From Brevibacillus_H ginsengisoli (lineage in GTDB: Bacteria; Bacillota; Bacilli; Brevibacillales; Brevibacillaceae), in the NCBI RefSeq assembly GCF_050113715.1, contig NZ_JBNJQR010000001.1, positions 248,001 through 312,000 of the forward strand: 64,000 nt of DNA, read 5' to 3'. Below are positions 1-8,408 of the stretch, in pieces. The first letter of the stretch is position 1. The number at the start of each line of letters is the position of its first letter. The notes below the pieces were generated by a model. That model did no database searches. It had not been told where the DNA came from and was given only the letters and a program-made list of their open reading frames with translations. A program made the translations under genes and the position numbers.

Positions 1-168
1 AGGGAACCTCATACAAAGCGCAATACTAATAGCGGATAATACCCCGGTCAGCACCTGATTGTGATTGCCGCTCAGACGAAAACGGTCGGTATAAAACACC
101 AAGCACAGAAAAACAGGTAGTATGATGAAAGAAATGTTGATGAGAATATCCTTCCAGTAGTTAGCCAT
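1..168 (-). CDS. N-terminal fragment of a 5TMR_LYT-type membrane sensor (partial)
   Basis: The reverse strand gives an open frame of 56 codons that starts at ATG 168-166 and runs off the left edge. An AGGTG ribosome site lies just upstream. The fragment is hydrophobic: one segment near residues 7-26, then a polar loop (YTDRFRLSGN), then the start of a second segment ending in CMRFP. That ending resembles the first two helices of the 5TMR_LYT sensor module, where an xCMxFP motif precedes helix three. Such modules sit in front of GGDEF diguanylate cyclase or LytS kinase domains. The output domain lies outside the window, so diguanylate cyclase is only a guess. The gene diverges from deoD. Confidence 0.5.
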   Translation of the reverse strand, partial: MANYWKDILINISFIILPVFLCLVFYTDRFRLSGNHNQVLTGVLSAISIALCMRFP

Positions 169-354
169 TCCAACACCTGCCTTATTCTTGGTGACTATAT
201 AAATAAGGTAACTAGAAATCCTTGCCTGATCAAGTGTTTTATTAGATGGAACGACACTGGATTGAAGTGAACCAATTTGGACATGTTTTTTTACAGATAA
301 TTGTGGTAGTTTGAAAGTGTTTGATTTGTTTGACTAGAAGGGAGAAGTTGAAGG

Positions 355-1053
355 ATGAGTGTACATATCGGAGCACAGCCAGGTGAGATTGCCCAAAGCG
401 TTCTTCTGCCGGGAGATCCATTGCGGGCCAAATATATCGCCGAGACCTTTTTGGAGAACCCAGTTTGCTATAACGAAGTTCGCGGAATGTACGGCTTCAC
501 CGGTACCTATAAAGGAAAGCGAGTATCTGTTCAAGGAACAGGAATGGGAATCCCCTCCATCTCTATCTATGTGAACGAATTGATCCAAAGCTATGGCGCC
601 CAAAACCTGATTCGGGTAGGAACATGCGGGGCGATCCAGAAGGATGTGAGAGTAAGAGATATCATCCTTGCCATGAGTGCTTCTACTGACTCAGCAGTGA
701 ACCGCATCCGCTTCAACGGAATTGATTTTGCGCCGACAGCCAACTTCCATCTCTTGAAAAAAGCGTATGAAAACGCAGTAGATAAAGGACTCTCTGTTCA
801 TGTCGGAAGCGTTCTAACCAGTGATACTTTCTATAACGAAGACCAAGCCAGCATCCAAAAATGGGCCGATTACGATATTCTCGCACTCGAAATGGAAACA
901 GCGGAACTCTACACCCTGGCGTCCAAGTTCCATGTGAAGGCTTTGTCTGTTTTAACCGTAAGCGACCATATCTTGACTGGCGAAGAAACCTCATCGGAAG
1001 AGCGTCAAAAAACCTTCAATGAAATGATTGTCATGGCACTGGATAGCATCTAA
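355..1053 (+). CDS. deoD: Purine nucleoside phosphorylase, DeoD type
   Basis: The 232-residue product has the usual length and sequence of the bacterial hexameric DeoD phosphorylases. These cytosolic enzymes cleave purine (deoxy)ribonucleosides to base and (deoxy)ribose-1-phosphate in nucleoside salvage. Visible family signatures are the N-terminal phosphate-site segment LPGDPLRAKYIA (about 18-29), GTGMGIPS (about 60-67), RVGTCGA (about 86-92), and the nucleoside-binding LEMETAELY (about 177-185) followed by LTVSDHI with the catalytic Asp. The start is the ATG at 355, after a GAGAAG...AAGG ribosome site. It stands alone: no deoC or pdp neighbour is seen, and the next genes are restriction-modification genes. 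Confidence 0.95.
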   Translation: MSVHIGAQPGEIAQSVLLPGDPLRAKYIAETFLENPVCYNEVRGMYGFTGTYKGKRVSVQGTGMGIPSISIYVNELIQSYGAQNLIRVGTCGAIQKDVRVRDIILAMSASTDSAVNRIRFNGIDFAPTANFHLLKKAYENAVDKGLSVHVGSVLTSDTFYNEDQASIQKWADYDILALEMETAELYTLASKFHVKALSVLTVSDHILTGEETSSEERQKTFNEMIVMALDSI

Positions 1054-1133
1054 CGAATCCAGTTTATCCCTTTCTAACTAACTTGAAGCACGTTTTGATA
1101 GTGGGAATACTAAGAAGACTTGGAGTAAACAAA

Positions 1134-2552
1134 ATGTCGATCCATGGATTTGTACAGAAACTGTGGAACCTATGCCATATCCTGCGAGATGACGGGATTA
1201 CTTACCATCAATATGTAACCGAGCTCACCTACCTGCTGTTCATAAAATTACTAAAAGAAACAGGACAAGAGGATAACCTGCCGACACGCTACCGTTGGGA
1301 TCAACTTGTCGCAGCGGAAGGGGAGGCCTGCCTTAACCTTTACACGCAGCTATTGTATGATCTTGGGCAAAATGAAAGAGGCTTCATTCAAAAGATTTAT
1401 GCGAATGCGAGTACTCAGATACAAGAACCCCGCAATCTTCAGAAGCTGATTCGGGCAATAAATGAACTGGATTGGTACCATGCCGACGTCGAAGGACTGG
1501 GGGATTTGTACGAAGGTTTATTAGCCAAGAACGCCAGTGAGAAGAAGTCGGGCGCCGGACAATATTTTACGCCACGGCCACTTATTAACGTAATGGTGAA
1601 GTTGATCAATCCACAGCCAAAAGAGAGATGCCACGATCCAGCAGCTGGCACGTTCGGGTTCATGGTTGCTTGTGATCGTCATGTTCGCGCATTAACCAAT
1701 CATTATCGGGATTTAACGGAGGAAGAAGTCAGCTTCCAACAGACAGAAGCGTTCACCGGATCAGAATTGGTTCCGGATACCCACCGTCTTGCGCTGATGA
1801 ACGCCCTGCTTCATAACATCAAGGGCGACATACGCTTGGAAGATTCTTTGGCCAAGGCAGACAGCAGCTCACCGTTGTATGATGTGATCCTCACCAATCC
1901 GCCGTTTGGCGCCAAAAAAGGGGGAGAACGAAGCCTGCGAGATGACTTGCCTTTTCCGTCAAACAATAAGCAATTGAATTTTTTACAGCATATTTATCTC
2001 TCGCTTCTCCCCAATGGCCTCTCCCGCGCCGCTGTGATTGTACCGGATAACGTGCTCTTCCATGAAGGAGATGGTCAGAAGATTCGAACGGATTTGATGG
2101 AAAAATGCGATTTGCACACCATCCTGCGCCTTCCTAAAGGGATTTTTTACGCCCCAGGAGTTCACACCAGTGTCCTCTTTTTTACGCGGGGTTGTGAAGA
2201 TCAGGGCAATACGCGGGAGGTTTGGTATTATGATCTGCGCTCCGAGATGCCCGTCTATGGCAAGAAGCTGCCTCTTTCCGAAGACTGTTTTACGGTATTT
2301 TGTGACGCCTATCTCGCTTCGGATCGCAAAGCCGTGCAAGATCCTCGCTGGTCTTCCTACTCGCGTCAACAAATCAGAGACAATCACGACAATCTTGATC
2401 TAGGCTTAATAAAGGAGGGCGTTACACATCCTCCTTCATTTGATCCCGAATCCTTGGCAGAAGAAGCCCTTCACAAACTTGAGCAGGCAACGTCGCATTT
2501 GCACATCCTCCTTGAAGAGCTGAAGCGAAGAGGGAAAGGGAGAAGCCTATGA
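1134..2552 (+). CDS. hsdM: Type I restriction-modification DNA methyltransferase subunit (HsdM)
   Basis: An N6-adenine methyltransferase of about 472 residues, the modification subunit of type I systems. The N-terminal helical HsdM_N domain (about 1-120) is followed by the N6_Mtase domain. SAM-binding motif I appears as DPAAGTFGF (about 168-176) and catalytic motif IV as LTNPPFG (about 257-263); SGAGQYFTPR precedes motif I as in the family. The ATG at 1134 is preferred over the upstream TTG at 1083 because a GGAG sits 8 bases before it. The stop overlaps the start of hsdS by four bases (ATGA), so the two are translationally coupled. No hsdR restriction subunit lies on either side, which points to a solitary methylating pair or to an hsdR elsewhere. 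Confidence 0.93.
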   Translation: MSIHGFVQKLWNLCHILRDDGITYHQYVTELTYLLFIKLLKETGQEDNLPTRYRWDQLVAAEGEACLNLYTQLLYDLGQNERGFIQKIYANASTQIQEPRNLQKLIRAINELDWYHADVEGLGDLYEGLLAKNASEKKSGAGQYFTPRPLINVMVKLINPQPKERCHDPAAGTFGFMVACDRHVRALTNHYRDLTEEEVSFQQTEAFTGSELVPDTHRLALMNALLHNIKGDIRLEDSLAKADSSSPLYDVILTNPPFGAKKGGERSLRDDLPFPSNNKQLNFLQHIYLSLLPNGLSRAAVIVPDNVLFHEGDGQKIRTDLMEKCDLHTILRLPKGIFYAPGVHTSVLFFTRGCEDQGNTREVWYYDLRSEMPVYGKKLPLSEDCFTVFCDAYLASDRKAVQDPRWSSYSRQQIRDNHDNLDLGLIKEGVTHPPSFDPESLAEEALHKLEQATSHLHILLEELKRRGKGRSL

Positions 2553-3760
2553 AGTGGAGCCGGGTTCGACTGGGTGACGCGCATACGATTGTGACAGGCT
2601 CTACGCCCTCCCGGATAAACGGCGCGTATTATGGGGAAGGTATCCCTTTTGTCAAACCGCAAGATCTCGAGCAAGGAAGAAGACTGGTGGACGCCGCCGA
2701 ACACTTGAGTGAAGCCGGCAAACAAAGGGCGCGTGTGGTTGGGGCTCATGCCACATTACTCTCTTGCATCGGGACCATCGGCAAATCAGCTTATTCCTGT
2801 GTTCCCGTCACGACCAATCAGCAAATTAACAGTCTGATACCGGGTGAAGTGGTTTATCCGCCTTTTACCTACTACTATACGAGAAGTCCGTTCTTTCAGA
2901 GAATGCTGCGAGAGAGTTCTACGATAACCACGATCGCGATCGTGAATAAGAGCAAACTCTCGAATCTGCCGTTTCCACTGCCGCCCTTAAAGGAACAAAA
3001 GGCAGTTGTCCGGTGGATTGAGCAGTCTCTTGATCAATTACAGCTAGTAAAGCAATTGCTTCGGGAATCAACGAATTTGCTAACCCAATGCAGATTGGCG
3101 ATTCTCCATCAACTTTATCCTACCTCCCTGGAAAAGGTTCCGAGTGGCTGGAGATTGGCTACCTTGGGGGAGTTGGTTCGGGAATCTCGAATCGGGCTGG
3201 TACGCTCTACTGCGATGCAATCCGAGCATTATCGCTGTGGATATATGAAGATGAATAACATTACGTCATCCGGAGAACTTGACCTGACGGATCTAAAGCG
3301 CGTGGAGGCTACCGAGCAAGAAATCGCCGACTACCAATTAAGGAAGGGTGACCTGGTGATCAACACACGCAACAGTTGGGAATTGGTGGGGAAAAGCGCC
3401 GTTTACTTCGGTCAGGCTGAATATCCGCTGCTGTTTAACAACAACCTGATGCGAATGCGCTTTCAGGATGGAGTTGACTCCCGGTATATTCAGGGGTTTT
3501 TCTATTCCAATTCGGGGAACTCACAGCTTCAGCGAATGAAGAGTGCCACCACCAACGTAGCCGCTATCTATAGCAAGCATTTGTTTCGGATGAAGGTGTT
3601 GCTGCCGCCTTTAGAGGTCCAGCTTCAGGTGGTGAATGATTGGGAGCAGCTGACCCAGTATCATCAAAAAGGGCTGATGTGCATTCCAGAAGCAGGGGAG
3701 CTGGAGGAAGTGGAGAAGGCGATTTTAGGAGAGGCTTTTGCAGGCTTTTCAGTTAACTAA
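2549..3760 (+). CDS. hsdS: Type I restriction-modification specificity subunit (HsdS)
   Basis: A 403-residue DNA-recognition subunit with the two-repeat architecture of HsdS. Target recognition domain 1 spans about 1-150 and begins with the family hallmark GDAHTIVTGSTPSR. A central helical conserved region follows LPPLKEQKAVVRWIEQ (about 148-163). TRD 2 spans about 200-355 and ends with a second LPPLEVQLQVV motif before the distal helix. Each TRD reads one half of a bipartite target, so the methylation motif should be bipartite; its sequence cannot be predicted here. It starts inside the stop of hsdM. No truncation or frameshift is visible. Confidence 0.93.
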   Translation: MKWSRVRLGDAHTIVTGSTPSRINGAYYGEGIPFVKPQDLEQGRRLVDAAEHLSEAGKQRARVVGAHATLLSCIGTIGKSAYSCVPVTTNQQINSLIPGEVVYPPFTYYYTRSPFFQRMLRESSTITTIAIVNKSKLSNLPFPLPPLKEQKAVVRWIEQSLDQLQLVKQLLRESTNLLTQCRLAILHQLYPTSLEKVPSGWRLATLGELVRESRIGLVRSTAMQSEHYRCGYMKMNNITSSGELDLTDLKRVEATEQEIADYQLRKGDLVINTRNSWELVGKSAVYFGQAEYPLLFNNNLMRMRFQDGVDSRYIQGFFYSNSGNSQLQRMKSATTNVAAIYSKHLFRMKVLLPPLEVQLQVVNDWEQLTQYHQKGLMCIPEAGELEEVEKAILGEAFAGFSVN

Positions 3761-3776
3761 ACAGGAGGTTATTGCG

Positions 3777-4283
3777 ATGAATTCATCAATTCAATCGGGA
3801 AAACAAGAGATACTGACTGGTTTCGCTGAGATGCTTTCGTATGTTCGCGGGTTGTCTGGTATTGATCATGATCTGTGGTTAACTCCTATGCAACCAGGAA
3901 AATGGTCGGTTGCCGAGACGATTGCTCATTTGGTGTTTTGGGATCGCTTTATTTTGGAGGAGAGAATGCCAATCATGCATGCTGGGGCTATATTGCCCAA
4001 AGCGGAGATTGATCTGGAAGCCTTCAATGGAGAAGCGGCGAGGTACGCCCGTGAAGAGGCTAGTCAGGAAACGGTTATTCAGGAATTTTGCCTGGATCGG
4101 GAAAAAATTTTGGATGAGATTGCAAAAAGAAGTGAGAAAGAGGTTGCCGCTGTTATGTACACCTCATCACAGAAAGAGACCAGTATCTATCTGTATTTTA
4201 AAGGGATGATCGAACACGATTTGCACCATCTTGCACCCATCAAACAATTTCTCTCCATCAATCCAAATGAACTTGATTCCTAA
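3777..4283 (+). CDS. DinB/YfiT-like four-helix protein
   Basis: The product has 168 residues from the ATG at 3777, which follows a strong AGGAGG six bases upstream. An earlier in-frame codon at 3738 lies inside hsdS and has no ribosome site. The sequence fits the DinB-like superfamily: a helical bundle with GKWSVAETIAHLVFWDRF (about 40-57), holding the first metal-ligand His, and the C-terminal HDLHHL (about 153-158) supplying the other two. Many members are thiol-dependent metalloenzymes, such as bacillithiol transferases, or are uncharacterised stress proteins. The substrate is unknown. It follows hsdS by 16 bases and may be cotranscribed with it, with no obvious functional link. Confidence 0.75.
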   Translation: MNSSIQSGKQEILTGFAEMLSYVRGLSGIDHDLWLTPMQPGKWSVAETIAHLVFWDRFILEERMPIMHAGAILPKAEIDLEAFNGEAARYAREEASQETVIQEFCLDREKILDEIAKRSEKEVAAVMYTSSQKETSIYLYFKGMIEHDLHHLAPIKQFLSINPNELDS

Positions 4284-4361
4284 TTGTTCCTGCTATTCTT
4301 TTTAAGAATATTATGTTTATTAATATAAGAAGATGAAATCAAACATACACGGGGTGTTCAT

Positions 4362-5180
4362 ATGTCTGCTAAATTACAGTCCATTATGGATTCAATGGAA
4401 TATTATCAAGCTACGTATCCGGAGGACGCTTATCTTATTATGGCCGATACAGAGAAAATTCTCCGAGTTCTCCCAGGTAAAAAAATCGACCTGAAGGTTC
4501 CGGTTGGGGCGTCGATTGAAGTTTTTAAAGACTCGGTCACTTACAAAACACTCAAGACAGGACAAATCCTTCAAGAGGAACGTGGAGCTGAGCATTTTGG
4601 AATCGCTTATATCGCTACAGCCAACCCAATCATTGAAAATGGAAAAGTAATAGGTGTCGTCAGTGCGATCGTAACAGCCGACAAAATTGATACCATTCGG
4701 ACGAGCGCCACTGAGCTCTCTGCTACTGTCGAAGAAATGACGGCAACGACTCATGAAGTTTCGGTTTCCTCTACAGATATGGCGAATCGCCTACAAGACT
4801 TATTAAGTGAATCGGAGACGATGATTCGGGATATCCAAGAAATTCATTCTGTTCTTGCTTTCGTCCAGGAAGTGGCAAGTCAATCCCACATGTTGGGACT
4901 TAACGCAGCCATTGAAGCAGCACGGGCGGGTGAACAAGGACGCGGATTCTCCGTAGTCGCCAACGAAATTCGCAAAATGGCCGAGCAAAGCAAGGGTTCC
5001 GCCAAAAATATCCACGACCAACTTCAACACATCCGCAATTCGGTTGAGCGTATTAACGAAAACATTCAGGAAATCGCGAGTTATACAGAAGAGCATTCGG
5101 CCAGTATGCAAGAGCTCCATCATGCGTTCGATCACATTGCCCAAACGGCAGATCGGTTGGTGCAAGCTACATTTAAATAG
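4362..5180 (+). CDS. Soluble methyl-accepting chemotaxis-type signalling protein (YfmS-like)
   Basis: A 272-residue cytoplasmic receptor with no membrane segment. Residues 1-105 form a small sensor region, probably PAS/Cache-like (DAYLIMADTEKILRVLPGKK...GIAYIATANPIIENG). The rest is a methyl-accepting coiled coil containing the hairpin-tip signature GLNAAIEAARAGEQGRGFSVV (about 184-204), which contacts CheA and CheW. The size and layout recall the soluble B. subtilis receptor YfmS. It lacks a HAMP domain and is shorter than transmembrane MCPs. It is monocistronic, with its own ribosome site (GGGGTG) before the ATG. The ligand is unknown; redox or cytosolic metabolite sensing is possible but unsupported. 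Confidence 0.85.
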   Translation: MSAKLQSIMDSMEYYQATYPEDAYLIMADTEKILRVLPGKKIDLKVPVGASIEVFKDSVTYKTLKTGQILQEERGAEHFGIAYIATANPIIENGKVIGVVSAIVTADKIDTIRTSATELSATVEEMTATTHEVSVSSTDMANRLQDLLSESETMIRDIQEIHSVLAFVQEVASQSHMLGLNAAIEAARAGEQGRGFSVVANEIRKMAEQSKGSAKNIHDQLQHIRNSVERINENIQEIASYTEEHSASMQELHHAFDHIAQTADRLVQATFK

Positions 5181-5260
5181 ACGCGCCCTTTATTCTAACG
5201 TGATTTTGTATTACTTTTATAGTAATGCAAGTAATAACCATTAGAAGAAAAGAGGACGTT

Positions 5261-6457
5261 ATGAAAGATAGACTCTATTATCAGGATGCCTACATACAAG
5301 ATTTTAACGCGGAGATTGTCCAGCGTGGGGAAGATACTACAGGAATTTACGTTGTGCTGGATCAAACAGCTTTTTACCCTACCGGCGGAGGTCAGCCTTG
5401 TGATGAGGGAACTCTGAACAGTGCCAAAGTCATACAGGTAGAGGAAGTAGAGGGACAAGTTCGTCATTATCTCGAAGAAGCCTTCTCTGAATCTGTCACC
5501 AGCGTGCAGGGAAGAATCGATTGGAACCGACGCTTTGATCATATGCAACAGCATACAGGTCAGCATATTTTGTCCGCGTCCTTTGAAGAGGTAGCCGGAC
5601 TTCCGACAGTTGGCTTTCACCTGGGACGTGAAGTGGTTACGATTGACCTTGAGACCCCTTCAATTTCGGACGACGTGTTGCGTAAGGCGGAAGACCTCGC
5701 CAATCAGGTCATCGCGCAAAACAGGGCAATCGAAGCAAAATTCGTTGATCCAAAGGAGTTGTCATCCTATCCGTTGCGCAAAGCGCCTACGGTTGAAGAC
5801 AATATTCGCTTGGTGATCATCCAGGACTTTGATTATAACCCCTGCGGAGGTACACATCCGCGTCGGACAGGCGAAGTAGGAATGATCAAGCTGTTAGGCT
5901 GGGAGAAGCAGAGAGGTAGAGTTCGTCTCAGCTTTATTGCGGGTTCTCGGGTGCTGGAGTTTACCCGTGAGCAGCAAGCGATTATGCAACAAGTGACGCG
6001 GTTATTGACGTGCACGGAATCAGAGCTGCCCGCTCAAGTCAGCCGATTGATGGAAGAGCAAAAAGAAACCGCCAAGCTCTTGCAAGAGGCCAAAGCCACA
6101 CTGATTAGCTATGAACAAAAGGATCTGCTTCAGCATGCGGAGCTTCACCAAGGGATGCGAATGATCTCTAAGGTATACCAAGGGCGAAGCATGCAGGAAT
6201 TACAGCAGTTAGCCCAACAATTGACGACGGCGGACCAGGATTGCCTCGCGCTGTTTCTTTCCGTAACGGATAAATGCCAGTTGGTTTTTGCGAGAGGCGC
6301 AAATCTTCAAGTGGATGTAGCCGCTCTGCTCAAGCAGGTACTTCCGCATATCGGGGGAAAAGGCGGAGGCAAACCGGAGATGGCTCAAGGTGGAGGAGCT
6401 ATTCCTCTGCATCCCGAAGAAGTGTTGCAGCAAGCGAAAATCTATCTTCAAGGATAA
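5261..6457 (+). CDS. AlaX-type alanyl-tRNA editing protein with DHHA1 domain
   Basis: A 398-residue free-standing homologue of the AlaRS editing and C-terminal domains. It hydrolyses mischarged Ser- or Gly-tRNA(Ala). The N-terminal half contains the editing-site zinc ligands: HMQQHTGQHIL (about 94-104, HxxxH) and CGGTHPRRTGE (about 196-206, CxxxH). A coiled-coil linker (about 240-300) is followed by a DHHA1 domain ending in the glycine-rich GGKGGGKPEMAQGG (about 362-375). The ATG at 5261 is chosen over 5225 because AGAGGA lies six bases upstream. It converges on ppk2, sharing a bidirectional terminator. Confidence 0.92.
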   Translation: MKDRLYYQDAYIQDFNAEIVQRGEDTTGIYVVLDQTAFYPTGGGQPCDEGTLNSAKVIQVEEVEGQVRHYLEEAFSESVTSVQGRIDWNRRFDHMQQHTGQHILSASFEEVAGLPTVGFHLGREVVTIDLETPSISDDVLRKAEDLANQVIAQNRAIEAKFVDPKELSSYPLRKAPTVEDNIRLVIIQDFDYNPCGGTHPRRTGEVGMIKLLGWEKQRGRVRLSFIAGSRVLEFTREQQAIMQQVTRLLTCTESELPAQVSRLMEEQKETAKLLQEAKATLISYEQKDLLQHAELHQGMRMISKVYQGRSMQELQQLAQQLTTADQDCLALFLSVTDKCQLVFARGANLQVDVAALLKQVLPHIGGKGGGKPEMAQGGGAIPLHPEEVLQQAKIYLQG

Positions 6458-6466
6458 TTTGCGCAT

Positions 6467-6498
6467 GACAAAATCCCCGGAGCCCCGGGGATTTTGTC
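6467..6498. terminator. Bidirectional intrinsic terminator between alaX and ppk2
   Basis: A perfect 14-bp stem (GACAAAATCCCCGG and its complement) with the 4-base loop AGCC lies between two convergent genes. The A/T ends serve as T-tract on either strand. Confidence 0.85.
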
Positions 6499-6521
6499 TT
6501 CAGAAGCAAACTTGCAACGTT

Positions 6522-7235
6522 TTATATAGATTTACGGGCTTTAATCATGTCGACAACGGTCTTTAGCACCTTAACTCTCGCGTGCCATTTGTATTCGGCC
6601 TCAACCAGTGTCCATGGGGCGTAAGGGGTATTCGTACGGTATAGCATTTCTTCTACCGCCGCCTCATAATCCTCCCATTTTTCCCGATTCCGCCAATCCT
6701 CTTTTGTCAATTTCCACTGTTTAAACGGATTTTTTTGACGCTCCTCAAAGCGTTTAAGTTGTTCATCCTTGGAGATTTGAAGCCAGAATTTCACGATTAA
6801 ATATCCATCATCCGTCAGCATTTTTTCAAACTGGTTGATTTCATCATACGCTCGCTTCCATTCATGCTCATGAGCCAGCTTCTCTACCCGCTCTACCAAT
6901 ACCCGACCATAATGGGAACGATCGAAAATTCCGAAACTTCCTTTTTGGGGCAGACGATTCCAAAATCTCCACAAATAATGATGCTTGGCTTCAATTCCAT
7001 CTGGTGCCGCAATCGAATGAACCTGAAAACCACGAGGGTCCAATCGCTCGGTGAGACGACGAATGGCGCCACCTTTACCCGCCGCATCCCAGCCTTCAAA
7101 GACGATAAGAATAGGGATTCCCGCCTGATGAAGCTCGCGCTGCAACAGTAAAAGCTCCAACTGATATTCTTTCAATTCCGCTTTATAATCCTTTTCAGTT
7201 TCGTATTGCTGATTAAGATTCATCTTTTCAAGCAT
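6522..7235 (-). CDS. Polyphosphate kinase 2 family protein
   Basis: A 237-residue single-domain PPK2. These cytosolic enzymes transfer phosphate between polyphosphate and nucleotides (NDP or NMP). Walker A appears as EGWDAAGKGGAIRRL (about 47-61) and Walker B as FDRSHYGRVLVERV (about 103-116). The lid module is rich in Lys/Arg (KQWKLTKEDWRNREKW, about 171-186). The start has AAGGAGG eight bases upstream. Whether it uses AMP, ADP or both cannot be settled by eye. It is transcribed toward alaX and isolated from fnr by that gene's terminator. Confidence 0.93.
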   Translation of the reverse strand: MLEKMNLNQQYETEKDYKAELKEYQLELLLLQRELHQAGIPILIVFEGWDAAGKGGAIRRLTERLDPRGFQVHSIAAPDGIEAKHHYLWRFWNRLPQKGSFGIFDRSHYGRVLVERVEKLAHEHEWKRAYDEINQFEKMLTDDGYLIVKFWLQISKDEQLKRFEERQKNPFKQWKLTKEDWRNREKWEDYEAAVEEMLYRTNTPYAPWTLVEAEYKWHARVKVLKTVVDMIKARKSI

Positions 7236-7337
7236 CGTGAGTTCCTCCTTGCGTTAGGCTCGTCCTTCACTATGTATCCTAATAAGAATTGTAGTACAGA
7301 CATCCTTGGAGTGAAAGGGAGAAAAGGAAAAAATTTA

Positions 7338-7370
7338 CGAAAAAACCCCGTCAATGAGGAACGGGGTTTC
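7338..7370 (-). terminator. Intrinsic terminator downstream of fnr
   Basis: On the reverse strand AAACCCCGT pairs perfectly with ACGGGGTTT across a 9-base loop and is followed by a run of T. It lies 12 bases past the fnr stop. Confidence 0.85.
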
Positions 7371-7381
7371 GTAATATTTCC

Positions 7382-8092
7382 CTATATTTGGCAAATATCA
7401 GGTGGGCAATCATCGCAATGAATGGCTGTCTTAAGGTAATGAATATCTTTGATCAGGATATGTCCCAGTGGAAGTATATCAATTACATCCAGCTTGCGAA
7501 GCTCTGCCAGCATCCGATTTACGCTTTCGCGAGTCAGTCCTATATATTGAGCGAGGTCACGGTTGGTTAAGGATAAATCGATTAGGATGCTGCCGTCTTC
7601 TTGAGGCACCCCATACGAATTGCTCATGCGGATTAATGTCGAGTAGAGTGCGCCTGTTTTTCCATTCAAAAGTAAATCGCGGAACTTAGATTGAGTGCGA
7701 CGATGGACCCTTCCCATCCAACGCATGAACTCTATGCAGAATTCACTGTTGCAAAGCAGCAGATTTTCGAGGGTTGCGCGAGGTACAATGGCAACTTCAC
7801 AGACGTCCATGACGATTACTGTGGAATTGTACACCAGGTTCTTTTCAAATATGCCTACGACTCCAACTAATTCCCCTGGACCACAAACCTGCAAGGTCAG
7901 TTCCTTGCCATCCATGGTCGTTTTCATTAGTTTCAGGGAGCCTGAACAAATAAGATAAACAAAGTCTGCTTTATCACCATCGTTAAACAATACATGTGGG
8001 GCTTTGAACGTCTGGAGCGTCGCTTTGGATTCGAGTTGTGCGGTAAATGCCGATGAGATTTGTTCGGCAAAAGATAGCCCGTTGGGGGGCAT
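7382..8092 (-). CDS. fnr: Fnr: anaerobic Crp/Fnr-family regulator with C-terminal Fe-S motif
   Basis: A 236-residue regulator with an N-terminal cyclic-nucleotide-fold domain (about 20-125), a long dimer helix, and a Crp-type helix-turn-helix (about 174-200, TNRDLAQYIGLTRESVNRML). The last residues hold C226, C229 and C234 (C-x2-C-x4-C). This matches the C-terminal [4Fe-4S] motif of B. subtilis Fnr rather than the N-terminal cysteines of E. coli FNR. Asp139, in KFRDLLLNGK, lies where the B. subtilis fourth ligand (Asp141) is expected. It should sense O2 and activate anaerobic genes. It diverges from ldh, whose promoter carries a matching site. The match to a characterised protein is strong; actual oxygen sensing is inferred. 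Confidence 0.9.
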   Translation of the reverse strand: MPPNGLSFAEQISSAFTAQLESKATLQTFKAPHVLFNDGDKADFVYLICSGSLKLMKTTMDGKELTLQVCGPGELVGVVGIFEKNLVYNSTVIVMDVCEVAIVPRATLENLLLCNSEFCIEFMRWMGRVHRRTQSKFRDLLLNGKTGALYSTLIRMSNSYGVPQEDGSILIDLSLTNRDLAQYIGLTRESVNRMLAELRKLDVIDILPLGHILIKDIHYLKTAIHCDDCPPDICQI

Positions 8093-8207
8093 TGTTTGAT
8101 CACCTCATCATACACGTAAATAAAGTAAGTTAGTCTTACGTAAAGTATAACAAATAAACGAGAAGAAGAATCAAGGAGTTCGTGTGACGATCTTTTGAGA
8201 ATTTTGC

Positions 8208-8223
8208 AGTGAATTTAGTCACA
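8208..8223 (+). promoter_or_regulatory. Fnr/Crp-type operator upstream of ldh
   Basis: AGTGA-N6-TCACA matches the Fnr consensus TGTGA-N6-TCACA in 9 of 10 arm positions. Its centre (8215.5) lies about 41.5 bp upstream of the start predicted from the -10 at 8244-8249, the position of a class II activator. Confidence 0.75.
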
Positions 8224-8238
8224 TGAATGAAAGGGAAA

Positions 8239-8258
8239 TTTGTTACAATACTAACAAA
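8239..8258 (+). promoter_or_regulatory. Rex-like palindrome overlapping the ldh -10 element
   Basis: TTTGTTA-N6-TAACAAA is a perfect 7-bp dyad. It fits the Rex (NADH/NAD+-responsive repressor) operator family seen at ldh genes of Bacillota. It overlaps the -10 hexamer TACAAT (8244-8249), so bound repressor would block RNA polymerase. Confidence 0.7.
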
Positions 8259-8336
8259 AGCATCCCTTAGTTTTCAATCCTTTTTTCAAGCCTGCATGTC
8301 CCGTTAGACGAAGGGTCTGGATGTAAGGGAGAGGTG

Positions 8337-8408
8337 ATGCACAATAATGAACGTATGTGGAGTGAATTAAATGGGAATTTCTTCAAAAATTGTATTGATC
8401 GGTAGTGG
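8337..8408 (+). other. Possible 23-codon leader ORF overlapping the ldh start
   Basis: An ATG at 8337 is preceded immediately by AGGGAGAGGTG and opens a 23-codon frame that overlaps the first codons of ldh in another frame. It could couple or modulate ldh translation, or it may be chance. No homologue is recognised. Confidence 0.3.
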
